This document shows positions 53,906 through 62,310 of a DNA stretch of 64,000 bases, piece by piece. The notes beneath the pieces were generated by a model. That model was not told the DNA's origin, searched no databases, and worked only from the letters and a program-made list of their open reading frames with translations. Positions within the stretch are counted from its first letter, which is position 1, and the number at the start of each line of letters is the position of its first letter. A program made the position numbers and the translations under genes. The stretch comes from Accumulibacter sp. (GTDB lineage Bacteria > Pseudomonadota > Gammaproteobacteria > Burkholderiales > Rhodocyclaceae), in assembly GCF_036625195.1 (NCBI RefSeq), contig NZ_JAZKUG010000001.1, positions 2,232,001-2,296,000 of the forward strand, written 5' to 3'.

Positions 53906-54404
53906 CGGGGCAGGCAGCGAGGAAGGCGTCACGCAGGGACCACTGATCGATGCCGCCGCGCTCGCCAAGGTCGAGGAACATGTCGCCGATGCGCTCGCAC
54001 ACGGTGCGCGGCTGGTCACCGGCGGCCGCCGGCATGCGCGCGGCGGCACCTTCTTCGAACCGGCGGTGCTGGCCGACGTGACGCCGGCGATGCGTGTCGC
54101 CAGCGAAGAGACCTTCGGTCCGGTGGCGCCGGTCTTCCGCTTCAGCGATGAGGCGCAGGCGGTGGCGATGGCCAACGACACCGAGTCCGGTCTCGCCGCC
54201 TACTTCTACTCGCGCGATGTCGCGCGCTGCCTGCGGGTCGGCGAAGCGCTCGAGTACGGCATGGTCGGCATCAACACCGGGCTGATCTCGAACGAAGTGG
54301 CACCGTTCGGCGGCGTCAAGCAGTCGGGGATCGGCCGCGAGGGATCGCGGCACGGCATCGACGAGTATCTCGAGATCAAGTACCTGTGCTTCAGCGCCGT
54401 CTGA
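53906..54404 (+). pseudogene. gabD: gabD 3' fragment in copy B
   Basis: Seen: the last 166 codons of succinate-semialdehyde dehydrogenase (AGSEEGVTQGPLIDAAALAK to YLEIKYLCFSAV), nearly identical to the intact gene at 42811-44262. The catalytic Cys, Glu and cofactor-binding parts are absent, so it is non-functional. The frame is open up to 53862 by chance. Confidence 0.92.
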
Positions 54405-54497
54405 TCCGGGCCGTGGAGGAAGCGGGATGAAGCTGCTCGTCGGCCTGCTGTTCGTCGGCCGTAAGCGTTCAGCGCACCCACCCCTGGGCGCGCAGGA

Positions 54498-56081
54498 TCA
54501 CACTGGCTTTTTGAGCGGCAGCAACTCGTCGATGCGGCTGTTCGGCCAGGAGGGGAGTTTGTCCAGGGTGTCGGTCAGCCAGGCCATGGGTTCGATGCCG
54601 TTCAGGCGGGCGGTTTCGAGCAGCGATTGAATCGCCGCGGCGCGTTGGCCTGCCGCTTCGGATCCGGCGAAGAGCCAGTTCTTCTTCCCGATGGCGATCG
54701 GGCGAATGGCATTCTCGACCGGGTTGTTGTCGATCGGGTAGAAACCGTTCGTGGCGTACCGGGCCAAAGCCGGCCAGCGCCGCAGACTGTAGTCGATCGC
54801 CTTGGCCAAGGCACCGCCGTCGGCCACCGATCGGCGAGTATTCTGGAGCCACAGGTGCAGGGCTTCGAGCAGCGGCTGACTGGTTTCCTTTCGTCGTCGG
54901 GCGCGTTCCTCGACCGCCTTCCCTTTCGCCGCGTCCTCGATGGCATACAACTCGCCGATGCGGCGCAGGGCCTCCGCGGCAAGGGGACTGCCATTCGCCT
55001 GATGGAGGTCGAAGAACTTCCGCCGGGCATGGGCCAGACAGGCGAGTTCGATCACCTCGCCACGAAACAGCGCCTGGTAGCCGGCGAACTCATCGACCAT
55101 CAGCGCACCTTGCCAGTCCGCGAGGAACTCCGCCACATACTTCCCACCCCGGCCGGGCTGGTAGTCGAAGACGACGATCGGCGGATCGCTGGCCAAGGCA
55201 TTGCTGCGATAAGCCCAGAGATAGGCCCGCTTGGTCTTGCCATTGCCCGGATCGAGTTGCTGCACCGGGGTTTCATCGGCATGCAGCACCGTCCCCTGGC
55301 GCAGCAGTTCGGCGAGACGCAGCCAGAGCGGTTCCAGGGCGACGCCGATGCGGCCGACCCAGTCGGCCAGCGTCGAACGCGACAGGGTCACCCCCGAGCG
55401 GGCGGCCTGCCGTTCGAGACGGTAGAGGGGCAGATGATCGGCGTACTTGCTGACCATCACCCAGGCCAGCAAGGCCGGTGTCGCCAGACCGCCGTCGATG
55501 ACCGAAGCCATGGCCGGTGCGGCGGTGAGGGTTTCGCAGGGCCGGCAGGCGTACTTGGGATAGATGTGGCGCTCGACGAAGAACTCGGCAGGGACGATGC
55601 TGAGCTTCTCGGTCACGTCCTCGCCGATCCGCACCAGGGCCTGACCACATTGCCCACAGGTGCAGGTTTCCGGCTCGTGCAGGTGCTCGACACGCGGCAG
55701 TTCCTCGGGCAGGGGCTGACGGCCGGCGCGGTCGCGTTTCGGTTTCTCGGCGGGCAGCTGATGCGGCCCCATTTCGGCCGCCTGGCGCCGTTCGGCCAGG
55801 CGGGCTTCGCAGGCGGCCAGGTCGGCAGCGAGGGTTTCGTCGAAGAGGTCCCGTTCGCCAGCGGCCAAGGACTCGCTCTTGACGCCGAACTTCATCCGCC
55901 GCAAATAGGCCAGTTCGAGGGTCAGCTTCTCGATCTTGGCATCGCGCCAGTGAATCTCTGTGGCGCGGGTATCGAGCTGCTCCAGCAGGCCATTGACCCG
56001 CTTCTCGACCCAGGACAGCAGCTCCGAAGAGGGAGAGAAAGGGGCAAGTTCGCTGGCCAAATCCATGCTGGATGATACCAT
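54498..56081 (-). CDS. tnpC: IS66 transposase TnpC
   Basis: Main transposase of IS66. Seen: about 527 residues from ATG 56081 (or 56066). A leucine-rich coiled coil (LLEQLDTRATEIHWRDAKIE) is followed by RRMKFGVKSESLAAGE, the zinc-finger-like CTCGQCGQALVRIGE, YPKYACRPCETLTAAPAM, and a catalytic domain with VLHADETPVQQLDPGNGKTK and LMVDEFAGYQALFRGEVIEL. The C-terminus has FYPIDNNPVENAIRPIAIGK. The length is normal for the family (about 510-540). No frameshift is seen. Confidence 0.95.
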   Translation of the reverse strand: MVSSSMDLASELAPFSPSSELLSWVEKRVNGLLEQLDTRATEIHWRDAKIEKLTLELAYLRRMKFGVKSESLAAGERDLFDETLAADLAACEARLAERRQAAEMGPHQLPAEKPKRDRAGRQPLPEELPRVEHLHEPETCTCGQCGQALVRIGEDVTEKLSIVPAEFFVERHIYPKYACRPCETLTAAPAMASVIDGGLATPALLAWVMVSKYADHLPLYRLERQAARSGVTLSRSTLADWVGRIGVALEPLWLRLAELLRQGTVLHADETPVQQLDPGNGKTKRAYLWAYRSNALASDPPIVVFDYQPGRGGKYVAEFLADWQGALMVDEFAGYQALFRGEVIELACLAHARRKFFDLHQANGSPLAAEALRRIGELYAIEDAAKGKAVEERARRRKETSQPLLEALHLWLQNTRRSVADGGALAKAIDYSLRRWPALARYATNGFYPIDNNPVENAIRPIAIGKKNWLFAGSEAAGQRAAAIQSLLETARLNGIEPMAWLTDTLDKLPSWPNSRIDELLPLKKPV

Positions 56082-56146
56082 GAAAATGCGCACCATGAAT
56101 CTGGAAACCACTGATTTGGCATCAGTTTTCCAGGAACTTCAGCGCT

Positions 56147-56506
56147 CTAGACTCGCCAGTGAGCGGGTGCCGGGGCGTCGCGGCGCTGCCAGTCGACGCC
56201 GGCGACGAGCCAGCGCCATTGCGCTGCCGAAAGGGCAAGAACGGGGTCGCTGGCGCTGGGCCAAACGAAGGCGCCTCGGTGCAACCGGCGTTGCGACAGC
56301 CAGACGCCGGTGCCGTCCCAGACCAGGAGCTTGAGCCGGTTCCGGCGCCGGTTGGTGAAGGCATAGGCGGTACCGTCACACGGTGTGCGCCCGAGGCTGG
56401 CCTGGATGCGGGCCGACAGGCCATCGATACCCGAGCGCATATCCACCGCTTCGACTGCCAGCCAGATGCGCTCGGGCGTGGGCGTGGGCCCGCGCGGAAC
56501 CGTCAT
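56147..56506 (-). CDS. tnpB: IS66 accessory protein TnpB
   Basis: Needed with TnpA and TnpC for IS66 transposition. Seen: 119 residues with the family signatures RIWLAVEAVDMRSGIDGLSA and GTAYAFTNRRRNRLKLLVWD followed by GTGVWLSQRRLHRGAFVWP. ATG 56506 overlaps the stop of tnpA (ATGA), a known feature of IS66. The length is typical (about 115). Confidence 0.95.
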   Translation of the reverse strand: MTVPRGPTPTPERIWLAVEAVDMRSGIDGLSARIQASLGRTPCDGTAYAFTNRRRNRLKLLVWDGTGVWLSQRRLHRGAFVWPSASDPVLALSAAQWRWLVAGVDWQRRDAPAPAHWRV

Positions 56507-56823
56507 CGGCGCTCTCCGCACAGCGTACGCAGCCAGTCGGCTGCCGGCAGCGCCGCAAATTCGAGTCGCCAGCCGCCAGGCATGCGCAGGGACAGGCTTG
56601 GCCCCGAATGGGGTGCAACGGGCGCTATCGTCGCGGGAACGAGAGTTACTGGCACGGCGGCAACGACCGTTCCGCTCTCCTTCGCCAAACGCCGGTGCCA
56701 GTAACTCAGCGATCCAGCCTTCAGCCCGTTCCGCGCACAATAGGCCTTCTGGCTGCCGCCACTCGCTCGCCAACCCTCTACATGCCCTTGCCAGTACGCT
56801 GCCACTTCTCCAGCCTTGCCCAT
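56503..56823 (-). CDS. tnpA: IS66 accessory protein TnpA
   Basis: Seen: 106 residues beginning MGKAGEVAAYWQGHVEGWRA, then SGGSQKAYCARNGLKAGSLS and YWHRRLAKE, the helix-turn-helix-like start typical of IS66 TnpA proteins. The C-terminal part (SLRMPGGWRLEFAALPAADW) is the usual beta-rich end. It is the first gene of the element, 76 bp inside the right end, overlapping tnpB by four bases. Confidence 0.92.
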   Translation of the reverse strand: MGKAGEVAAYWQGHVEGWRASGGSQKAYCARNGLKAGSLSYWHRRLAKESGTVVAAVPVTLVPATIAPVAPHSGPSLSLRMPGGWRLEFAALPAADWLRTLCGERR

Positions 56824-57560
56824 CCCGCTCTCCCATGAAAACCTCGAGAGAGTGCGGCAACTGGCACTGGATTGCTAGGTGGGCCCGCTGGACGCTTACC
56901 GTCGGCCTGATCGTTGCGACGATCCTCTGGTGGCGGCGCGCCCTGCACCGTCACCGCGCCGACTTCATCGAGAACTACCCGTACGCGAAGTTCCTCGATG
57001 CGCGCCTGGCAGCGCGCCGGCCGGAACTCGGCGCGGCGCAGCGGACCCTGGTCTTCGAGGCGCTGCGTGACTACTTCCAGCTCTGCCACCAGGCGAAGAA
57101 ACGGCTGGTGGCGATGCCTTCGCAGGCGGTCGATGACGCCTGGCATGAGTTCATCCTGTTCACCCGCCAGTACCAGCAGTTCTGTCAGCGTGGGCTCGGG
57201 CGCTTCCTGCACCACACGCCGGCCGAGGCGATGCGCTCGCCGACCGAGGCGCAGGAGGGAATCAAGCGCGCCTGGCGGCTGGCCTGCCGGCGCGACGGCA
57301 TCGACCCGCGCGCACCGCAGTCGCTGCCACTGCTCTTCGCCCTCGACGCCATGCTCGGCATCGTTGGCGGCTTCACCTACCAGCTCGACTGTCTCGCGGC
57401 TGCGCAGGCCGGCACCACGAGTGCCTACTGCGCCGGTCACATCGGCTGTGGCGGCGGCTGCACCGGCAGTTCGGGCGATGGCGACTCGTCGTCGGGTGAC
57501 GGCTGCGGCGGCGGTGGTTGTGGCGGGGACTGACGCCACCCGCCGCCGGTGGCGGGAAGC

Positions 57561-58487
57561 CTAGTAGACCACCTCCCAGGCGCCGCCGGGATTGCGCACG
57601 ACGACCAGGCGCGGCGGGAAGGCGGCAAACAGCGCAAAGCCGGCGCAGGCGCGGGCGTCCTCGCCCTTGATCTTCTCGAACCTTGCCGCATCGGCGGGAC
57701 GGAAGAGGTCGCCGTTCGTCCGGCGCAGCACCACCTCGGCGTTGCCGGTCAGTGTCGCTTCGAGCTGGTCGGCAGCTGGTGCATCGATGCGCACGCCTGC
57801 CGCCCAGGCCTTGTCGAGACACTTCATCTTCCTGATGTCGTCGACCCGGATCTGCGGGTTGCCCTGCAACGCCGCGTAGATGCCGTCGAAGTTCGGTTTG
57901 AAGCTGTCGGCGCGAGCCTTGACCAGCTTCGCGAGTTCCTGCCGGTCGGCGTCGCTGAGCGAAGTCACCGCCGCGGCGCGATGCCATGGATGTTCGCTGG
58001 CGAAGGGCGCATCGAACTGGCGCTCGATCCGCAGCCTGCCGGTGGCGGCCTTTTCTTCGACGCCCTCGCCGCTCTGGTTGGTCGACTTGAACTGTCCGCC
58101 GCTGCGCTCTTCGGTCACCTGATCGTTGACCTCGGCCCAGCGCAACTGCGCGCGGTAGCTGGCCTGGGCATCGGCTGGCTCGAAATCGATGCGCAGCGTA
58201 TTGCGGCCCTTGCGCACCGCCGGTCCGGCGGAAGCCACGGGCAGCCACACCGCGGGGGCGATCTCGCGCGCCTCGAAGAGCACCGGCACGCTGCCCTTGC
58301 GCACCTCCTGCTCGGCGAAAAAGATGTTGTTGATGTACAGCCGCGCCTTGCCGGCGACGGTCGTCACCTGTTCGTTCTTCTGTGGGTCGCCGACGAAGGG
58401 GGTGAACTTGAACTCGACGTTGATCACCGCCGCCGAGGCCAGCGAGCTGCCGAGGCAGACGAGAACCACGAGGATCGCATGGCGCAT
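57561..58487 (-). CDS. Secreted protein, unknown
   Basis: Seen: 308 residues from ATG 58487 with AAAGGA upstream. A signal peptide (HAILVVLVCLGSSLASAA) is followed by a beta-rich domain (INVEFKFTPFVGDPQKNEQV; KARLYINNIFFAEQEVRKGS; NTLRIDFEPADAQASYRAQL) and a helical C-terminal domain ending NPGGAWEVVY. The stop lies inside the last bases of copy B of the long repeat, so this gene was the native downstream neighbour of the GRDP-like gene. It is likely periplasmic. The family is not recognised. Confidence 0.7.
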   Translation of the reverse strand: MRHAILVVLVCLGSSLASAAVINVEFKFTPFVGDPQKNEQVTTVAGKARLYINNIFFAEQEVRKGSVPVLFEAREIAPAVWLPVASAGPAVRKGRNTLRIDFEPADAQASYRAQLRWAEVNDQVTEERSGGQFKSTNQSGEGVEEKAATGRLRIERQFDAPFASEHPWHRAAAVTSLSDADRQELAKLVKARADSFKPNFDGIYAALQGNPQIRVDDIRKMKCLDKAWAAGVRIDAPAADQLEATLTGNAEVVLRRTNGDLFRPADAARFEKIKGEDARACAGFALFAAFPPRLVVVRNPGGAWEVVY

Positions 58488-58733
58488 GGGTTGTCCTTTC
58501 GTGAGAGTGGTGGCGCGTCGGCCGGAGATGCCGTCGCCAGCAGTATAGCGATGAAGGCCGGGAACGGGGGGCGCGGCTCGCCGACGTCGGTGGCCCATCT
58601 GCCGGTGCAACTTGCAGGTGCGTGCCGTCGGCCGGTCGCCACGGTGCAGCGACCGTCGTTCATGGGCCGGCGGGCGGTGCGGCGTTCAGCGTAGAATCCC
58701 GGCTTCGCCGCCACCGCCTTCCGCCCGTCTGCC

Positions 58734-59681
58734 GTGTCTTCACCCTGGTTCTTCGCTGCCGACAGCTTGACCGCGCTGCTCCTGCCGCTGGCGGCGGTCG
58801 CCGGCGTGGCGCTCGACCATCTCTTCGGCGAGCCGCGACGCGGACACCCACTGGTCGCGTTCGGCAAGCTGGCGAACGCCTGCGAGCAGGTGCTGAATGC
58901 GGGCCGCGGACGTCAGCTGCGGGGTCTGCTGGCGTGGGCGCTGCTCGTCCTGCCGTTTGCCGGGCTGGCGCTGTGGGCGATCCCCGGCGGCCTGCCGGGC
59001 GCGATCGTCGACGCGCTGCTGCTCTACCTGGCTCTCGGTGCGCGCAGCCTCGATGAGCATGCACGACGCGTCGCCGACGATCTCGCGGCTGGCGATCTCG
59101 GCGCGGCGCGCGAGCACGTCGGCTGGATGGTGTCGCGGCAGACGGCAGACCTCGATGCCGAAGCCGTCGCCAGCGCCTGCATCGAATCGACGCTAGAGAA
59201 CGGCAACGACGCCATCTTCGGTGCGCTGTTCTGGTTCGTCCTGCTGGGTGGTGCCGGCGCGATCCTCTTTCGGCTCGGCAACACCCTCGATGCGATGTGG
59301 GGTTACCGCAACCAGCGTTTCGCCGCCTTCGGCTGCGTCGCGGCGCGCATCGACGACCTGCTGAACCTCGTCCCCGCCCGCCTGACGGCACTCTCCTACG
59401 CGCTCGTCGGCGATACGCGCACTGCGCTGCGCTGCTGGTGGCGGCAGGGCGCCGTCTGGAAGAGCCCGAACGCCGGCCCGGTGATGGCCGCCGGCGCTGG
59501 CAGCCTGGGCCTCGCGCTTGGCGGCGAAGCGACCTACGACGGCCAGCGGCAGCAGCGACCGCCGCTTGGCGAGGGCCGGCCGGCGAGCGCTGCCGACATT
59601 CCGCGGGCGCTGACGCTGGTGCGGCGCAGCCTGTTGCTGTGGCTCGTGCTGCTGCTCGTCGGCGGCTGGCTGCGCGTCTGA
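58734..59681 (+). CDS. cobD: Adenosylcobinamide-phosphate synthase (CobD/CbiB)
   Basis: Inner-membrane enzyme attaching the aminopropanol arm in cobalamin synthesis. Seen: 315 residues from GTG, with hydrophobic segments at about 12-26, 63-90, 150-165 and 295-312. Family motifs: VALDHLFGEPRRGHPLVAFG, VSRQTADLDAEAVASACIES followed by TLENGNDAIFGALFWF, NTLDAMWGYRNQRF and SPNAGPVMAAGAGSLGLALG. The length is usual. No cobalamin riboswitch is seen in the 240 bp upstream, and no other cob gene is in the window. The hemerythrin-like gene follows after 101 bp. Confidence 0.95.
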   Translation: MSSPWFFAADSLTALLLPLAAVAGVALDHLFGEPRRGHPLVAFGKLANACEQVLNAGRGRQLRGLLAWALLVLPFAGLALWAIPGGLPGAIVDALLLYLALGARSLDEHARRVADDLAAGDLGAAREHVGWMVSRQTADLDAEAVASACIESTLENGNDAIFGALFWFVLLGGAGAILFRLGNTLDAMWGYRNQRFAAFGCVAARIDDLLNLVPARLTALSYALVGDTRTALRCWWRQGAVWKSPNAGPVMAAGAGSLGLALGGEATYDGQRQQRPPLGEGRPASAADIPRALTLVRRSLLLWLVLLLVGGWLRV

Positions 59682-59782
59682 AACGGCGACAGCCGCCGCC
59701 GGCCGGCAGCGGCACAGCGCTGGCTGCCGCCGGCTTGAGCGATGTCAAGGACGGCCGTGTGCCGTCGCCGCATGATCTGGCG

Positions 59783-60250
59783 ATGAAACGCTCCCTGGCA
59801 CTGATCCACCTGTCGCGCGAGCACCAGCACGCGCTCGCGCTTGCCCTCGCCGCCAAGCGCGCGGCCGTTTCGGGTTCGGACGAAGAGGTCACGGCGATGG
59901 CGGCGCGGCTGCGCGCGACGATGGCCGGCGAACTGGAGACGCACTTCCTATGCGAGGAGAGCGATCTGCTGCCGCTGCTGGCGGCGGCCGGTCATTCCGG
60001 GCTCGTCAGCCGGACACTCGCCGAGCATCGCCTGCTGCGACAGTCGGCGGCGGCTCTCGGCAGTCCGCAGCGCGGGCTTGTGCTGGCTTTTGCCGAGCTC
60101 TTGCAGGCGCACGTACGTTTCGAGGAACGCGAGCTTTTCGAGGTCTGGCAGGAACAGGCGCGGTCGCGTGATGACGCCGCCGCGACCATCGCTGCAGCCG
60201 ACGAGGCGCCGCCCGCCGCAGTCGTCAGGGCCAGCGGCAGTCGCCGATGA
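59783..60250 (+). CDS. Hemerythrin-like domain protein
   Basis: Seen: 155 residues from ATG 59783 (MKRSLALIHLSREHQHALAL). Candidate iron ligands follow the hemerythrin order: H-x3-H-type in LSREHQHALA, ETHFLCEESDLLPLL, AEHRLLRQS and HVRFEERELFEVW. The tail after residue 130 is Ala-rich and disordered. Known: such proteins bind a di-iron centre and sense oxygen or NO. It overlaps the convergent CapA-like gene by 26 bp. Confidence 0.82.
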   Translation: MKRSLALIHLSREHQHALALALAAKRAAVSGSDEEVTAMAARLRATMAGELETHFLCEESDLLPLLAAAGHSGLVSRTLAEHRLLRQSAAALGSPQRGLVLAFAELLQAHVRFEERELFEVWQEQARSRDDAAATIAAADEAPPAAVVRASGSRR

Positions 60251-61202
60251 GCGGGTCGCCGCGGCGACCGCAGGGTGCGCTGCTGCCGGCCAGCGGCTGC
60301 GGCGTGCCGTCGTCGTCGAGGCGTGCGGTCACCGTATCCCAGGCCAGCAGGCCGCTGCCGTCGAGCGTCAGGCGCAACACCCAGCCGCTCCTCGCCGCCG
60401 CATAGTCGAAGCCGTCGAAGACGAAGTTGCCGAGGCTGTAGACGATCAGCCGGCCGCGGTAGTATTCGACCCCCTGCGTGACGTGCGCATGGCCGCCGAC
60501 GACCAGGTCGGCGCCGGCGTCGATCATCAGGCGCGCCAGTTGCCGCTGCCGCGCACTGGCCTGCGGTTCGCGTTCCCAGCCCCAGTGCATGAAGGGGATG
60601 ACGAGATCGGCACCGGCGGCGCGTGCGGCGCGGATGTCGGCGACGACATGGCTGTCCTCGCTCCAGGCGATTCCCGGCCAGTCGGCTCCGGCCTCGAAGG
60701 AACGCGGCTTGAACTCGTTGTAGGCGAGGACGGCGATGCGCAGGCCACGGCGCTCGATCCACAGCGGCTGGTGGGCCTGCTCGAGGTTGCGGCCGCCGCC
60801 GAAGGCGGCGATTTGTTGACCCGCCAGGAGATCGAGGGTCTCGACGAAGGCTTCGCGCCCGTAGTCGCCGGAATGGTTGTTGGCGACCGCGAGCGCGTCG
60901 AAGCGTCCCGCCAGCACCGGCAGGACGCGCGGGTGGGCGCGGAAGGTGGCGATCTTGTTCGCCAGCGGTGTGCCGCTGGTCGCGATCGGGCACTCGAGGT
61001 TGCCGATGCGGTAGTCGGCATGGTGCAGCATCGCGGCAAAGGGCGCCAGTGGATCGCCGCCGGCGGCGACCAGCCGGCCGGGTCCGTCGTCGAGCATGAT
61101 GTCGCCGACGAACAGCAGCCGCAGCGGTTCGCCGGCGAGTGCCGGGCCGAGCGCGCAGCAGAACGCGATGAGCAGCCAGCGCAGGTGGCGCCTGCCGCTC
61201 AT
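60225..61202 (-). CDS. CapA-family protein (PGA_cap metallophosphatase-like)
   Basis: Seen: 325 residues. A signal peptide (LRWLLIAFCCALGPALAG) is followed by the calcineurin-like core: LLFVGDIMLDDGPGRLVAAG, RIGNLECPIATSGTPLANK, ALAVANNHSGDYGREAFVET, VIPFMHWGWEREPQASARQR, VVGGHAHVTQGVEYYRGRLI and VYSLGNFVFDGFDYA. The Asp, Asn and His metal ligands are present. Known: CapA proteins are linked to poly-gamma-glutamate capsule formation, but many are orphan phosphoesterases. ATG 61202 overlaps the stop of the upstream gene (ATGA). Confidence 0.9.
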   Translation of the reverse strand: MSGRRHLRWLLIAFCCALGPALAGEPLRLLFVGDIMLDDGPGRLVAAGGDPLAPFAAMLHHADYRIGNLECPIATSGTPLANKIATFRAHPRVLPVLAGRFDALAVANNHSGDYGREAFVETLDLLAGQQIAAFGGGRNLEQAHQPLWIERRGLRIAVLAYNEFKPRSFEAGADWPGIAWSEDSHVVADIRAARAAGADLVIPFMHWGWEREPQASARQRQLARLMIDAGADLVVGGHAHVTQGVEYYRGRLIVYSLGNFVFDGFDYAAARSGWVLRLTLDGSGLLAWDTVTARLDDDGTPQPLAGSSAPCGRRGDPLIGDCRWP

Positions 61203-61639
61203 GGAACTCGCCCGGCTGCCGCCGACAACTCGCACCAGTACTGGAGTTCGCCGTCCCGTACCGGTTCGTAGACGCTGTTCAGGCCGGTGAATCCGTAGCC
61301 CGGGCGCGCTGGCACCGGCGGCGGGTAGGGATGGGTGATCTGCTGGATCGGCGCGGCGCCACCGTCGAGGTCGGCGAAGACATAGACCTTGATCGCGGCG
61401 AGATCGGCAGGTTCCTTCTGCCAGACCATGCGGAAGAGGAAGTACGAGCCGATCGCCTGCACCGGCACCGTGTAGGGTGAGGCGGCCGGCCCGGTCCGCA
61501 GGCTGCGCGTCTCGCCACCGTAGCTGACGTGACAGATCAGAGTCTCGGCGTGGCAGGCGCCGGCGACCGGCAGGACAGCGGCGATGAAGCAGGCAGCGCG
61601 ACGGCGTCGACCGGCGACTGCGACAGGATGATGCGGCAT
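61199..61639 (-). CDS. Secreted partner of the CapA-like protein, unknown
   Basis: Seen: 146 residues. A signal peptide (RRRRAACFIAAVLPVAGACHA) is followed by a compact beta-rich domain with two Cys (TLICHVSYGGETRSLRTGPA, ELQYWCELSAAAG) that could form a disulfide and an internal FRMVWQKEPADLAAIKVYVF. It overlaps the CapA-like gene by ATGA, so the two are coupled and probably work in the same compartment. The family is not recognised by name. Confidence 0.7.
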   Translation of the reverse strand: MPHHPVAVAGRRRRAACFIAAVLPVAGACHAETLICHVSYGGETRSLRTGPAASPYTVPVQAIGSYFLFRMVWQKEPADLAAIKVYVFADLDGGAAPIQQITHPYPPPVPARPGYGFTGLNSVYEPVRDGELQYWCELSAAAGRVP

Positions 61640-61803
61640 GGGCGGCAGGAAGGGGCAGTCGACAGGGAACGGCGACCAGTATCGCGGCCGTCGCCGCCGC
61701 GGTCAATCCGCTGCCACCGCTTCCGGCGCTGCACCTGCTCTGCTATATTGCTCGCGGCCGGCAGCGTGTCGTGCGTGCCGGCCGGTGAGCGTAGGGAGAT
61801 GGG

Positions 61804-62268
61804 GTGAGCAGCGGGATGAGCCAGCCGGAAAGCGTTCGGGAAGTGCTGCGGCGCGTGCTCGCCAGCCAGCGCTATGCGGTCCTGGCGACCGACAGCGGTG
61901 GTCAGCCCTATACCAGCCTGATGGCCTTTGCCGCCAGCGACGATTTGCGCGACTTCACCCTGATCACCGAACGGAGCACGCACAAGTACGCCAACCTGCG
62001 CGCCAATCCGCGCGTCGCCCTGTTCATCGACAACCGCGAGAACGTTGGCACGGATACCCGTGACGCGGTCGCGGTAACCGCTCTCGGCGAGGCGCAGGAG
62101 GTCGCCGGCGAAGAGGAGGCGCGCCTGCGTCGTGGCTATGTCGCCCGGCATCCCTACCTCGAGGCTTTTGCCGGTTCCGCCTCGTCTGCCGTCGTGCGGG
62201 TCAGGCTGAAGTCCTGTCTCGTCGTCCGCCGCTTCGAGGAGGTCCTGGAGTGGCACCCCGATGACTGA
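61804..62268 (+). CDS. Pyridoxamine 5'-phosphate oxidase-like flavin split-barrel protein
   Basis: Seen: 154 residues from GTG 61804 (an ATG at 61816 is also in frame; a GGGAG site about 7 nt before the GTG favours it). Features: VLASQRYAVLATDSGGQPYT, FTLITERSTHKYANLRANPR, VALFIDNRENVGTDTRDAVA and VTALGEAQEVAGEEEARLR, the FMN-binding split-barrel pattern. Known: members bind FMN, F420 or haem, and the reaction cannot be told here. The HAD phosphatase gene follows after 42 bp, possibly in one operon. Confidence 0.88.
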   Translation: MSSGMSQPESVREVLRRVLASQRYAVLATDSGGQPYTSLMAFAASDDLRDFTLITERSTHKYANLRANPRVALFIDNRENVGTDTRDAVAVTALGEAQEVAGEEEARLRRGYVARHPYLEAFAGSASSAVVRVRLKSCLVVRRFEEVLEWHPDD

Positions 62269-62310
62269 CGGCAACCGCCGGCTGCCGCCGGCGCCCGCGG
62301 GAGGGTGCGA

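Larger units (their letters stand above)
54461..56899 (-). mobile_element. IS66-family insertion sequence, complete
   Basis: Seen: 2439 bp with inverted ends beginning GTAAGCGT (left GTAAGCGTTCAGCG, right GTAAGCGTCCAGCG on the other strand) and an exact 8-bp target duplication CGTCGGCC at 54453-54460 and 56900-56907. It carries tnpA, tnpB and tnpC on the minus strand. Known: IS66 elements have GTAA ends and make 8-bp duplications. All three genes look intact, so it may be active. It inserted into the GRDP-like gene of copy B. Confidence 0.95.
54427..57533 (+). pseudogene. GRDP-like gene, second copy, disrupted by IS66
   Basis: Seen: 54427-54460 encodes the first residues (MKLLVGLLFVG); the IS66 element follows; the gene resumes at 56900 and runs to 57533. 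Removing the element and one CGTCGGCC duplication restores a full 219-codon gene. It differs from copy A only in the Gly/Cys/Ser tail (TGSSGDGDSSSGDG against SGSSGDGDSAAGDG). Without excision it cannot produce the membrane-anchored protein. Confidence 0.9.
53906..57562 (+). repeat. Long direct repeat, copy B, interrupted by IS66
   Basis: Seen: 53906-54460 and 56908-57562 together give the same 1210 bp as copy A with about 16 substitutions and no indel. The middle of the repeat is identical, while differences cluster at both ends, which suggests gene conversion between the copies. The repeat includes the last 166 codons of gabD and the entire GRDP-like gene; downstream it continues into the native gene at 57561-58487. 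Confidence 0.9.

Noticed and set aside
43764..57562. The repeated gabD-GRDP segment as a pure assembly artefact
   Set aside because: The copies differ at about 16 positions, carry different flanks, and one contains an IS66 insertion with its own target duplication, so they are real separate copies unless long reads show otherwise.
58500..58733. Possible cobalamin riboswitch before cobD
   Set aside because: No B12-box-like conserved stretch or suitable hairpins could be found in the 240 bp upstream.
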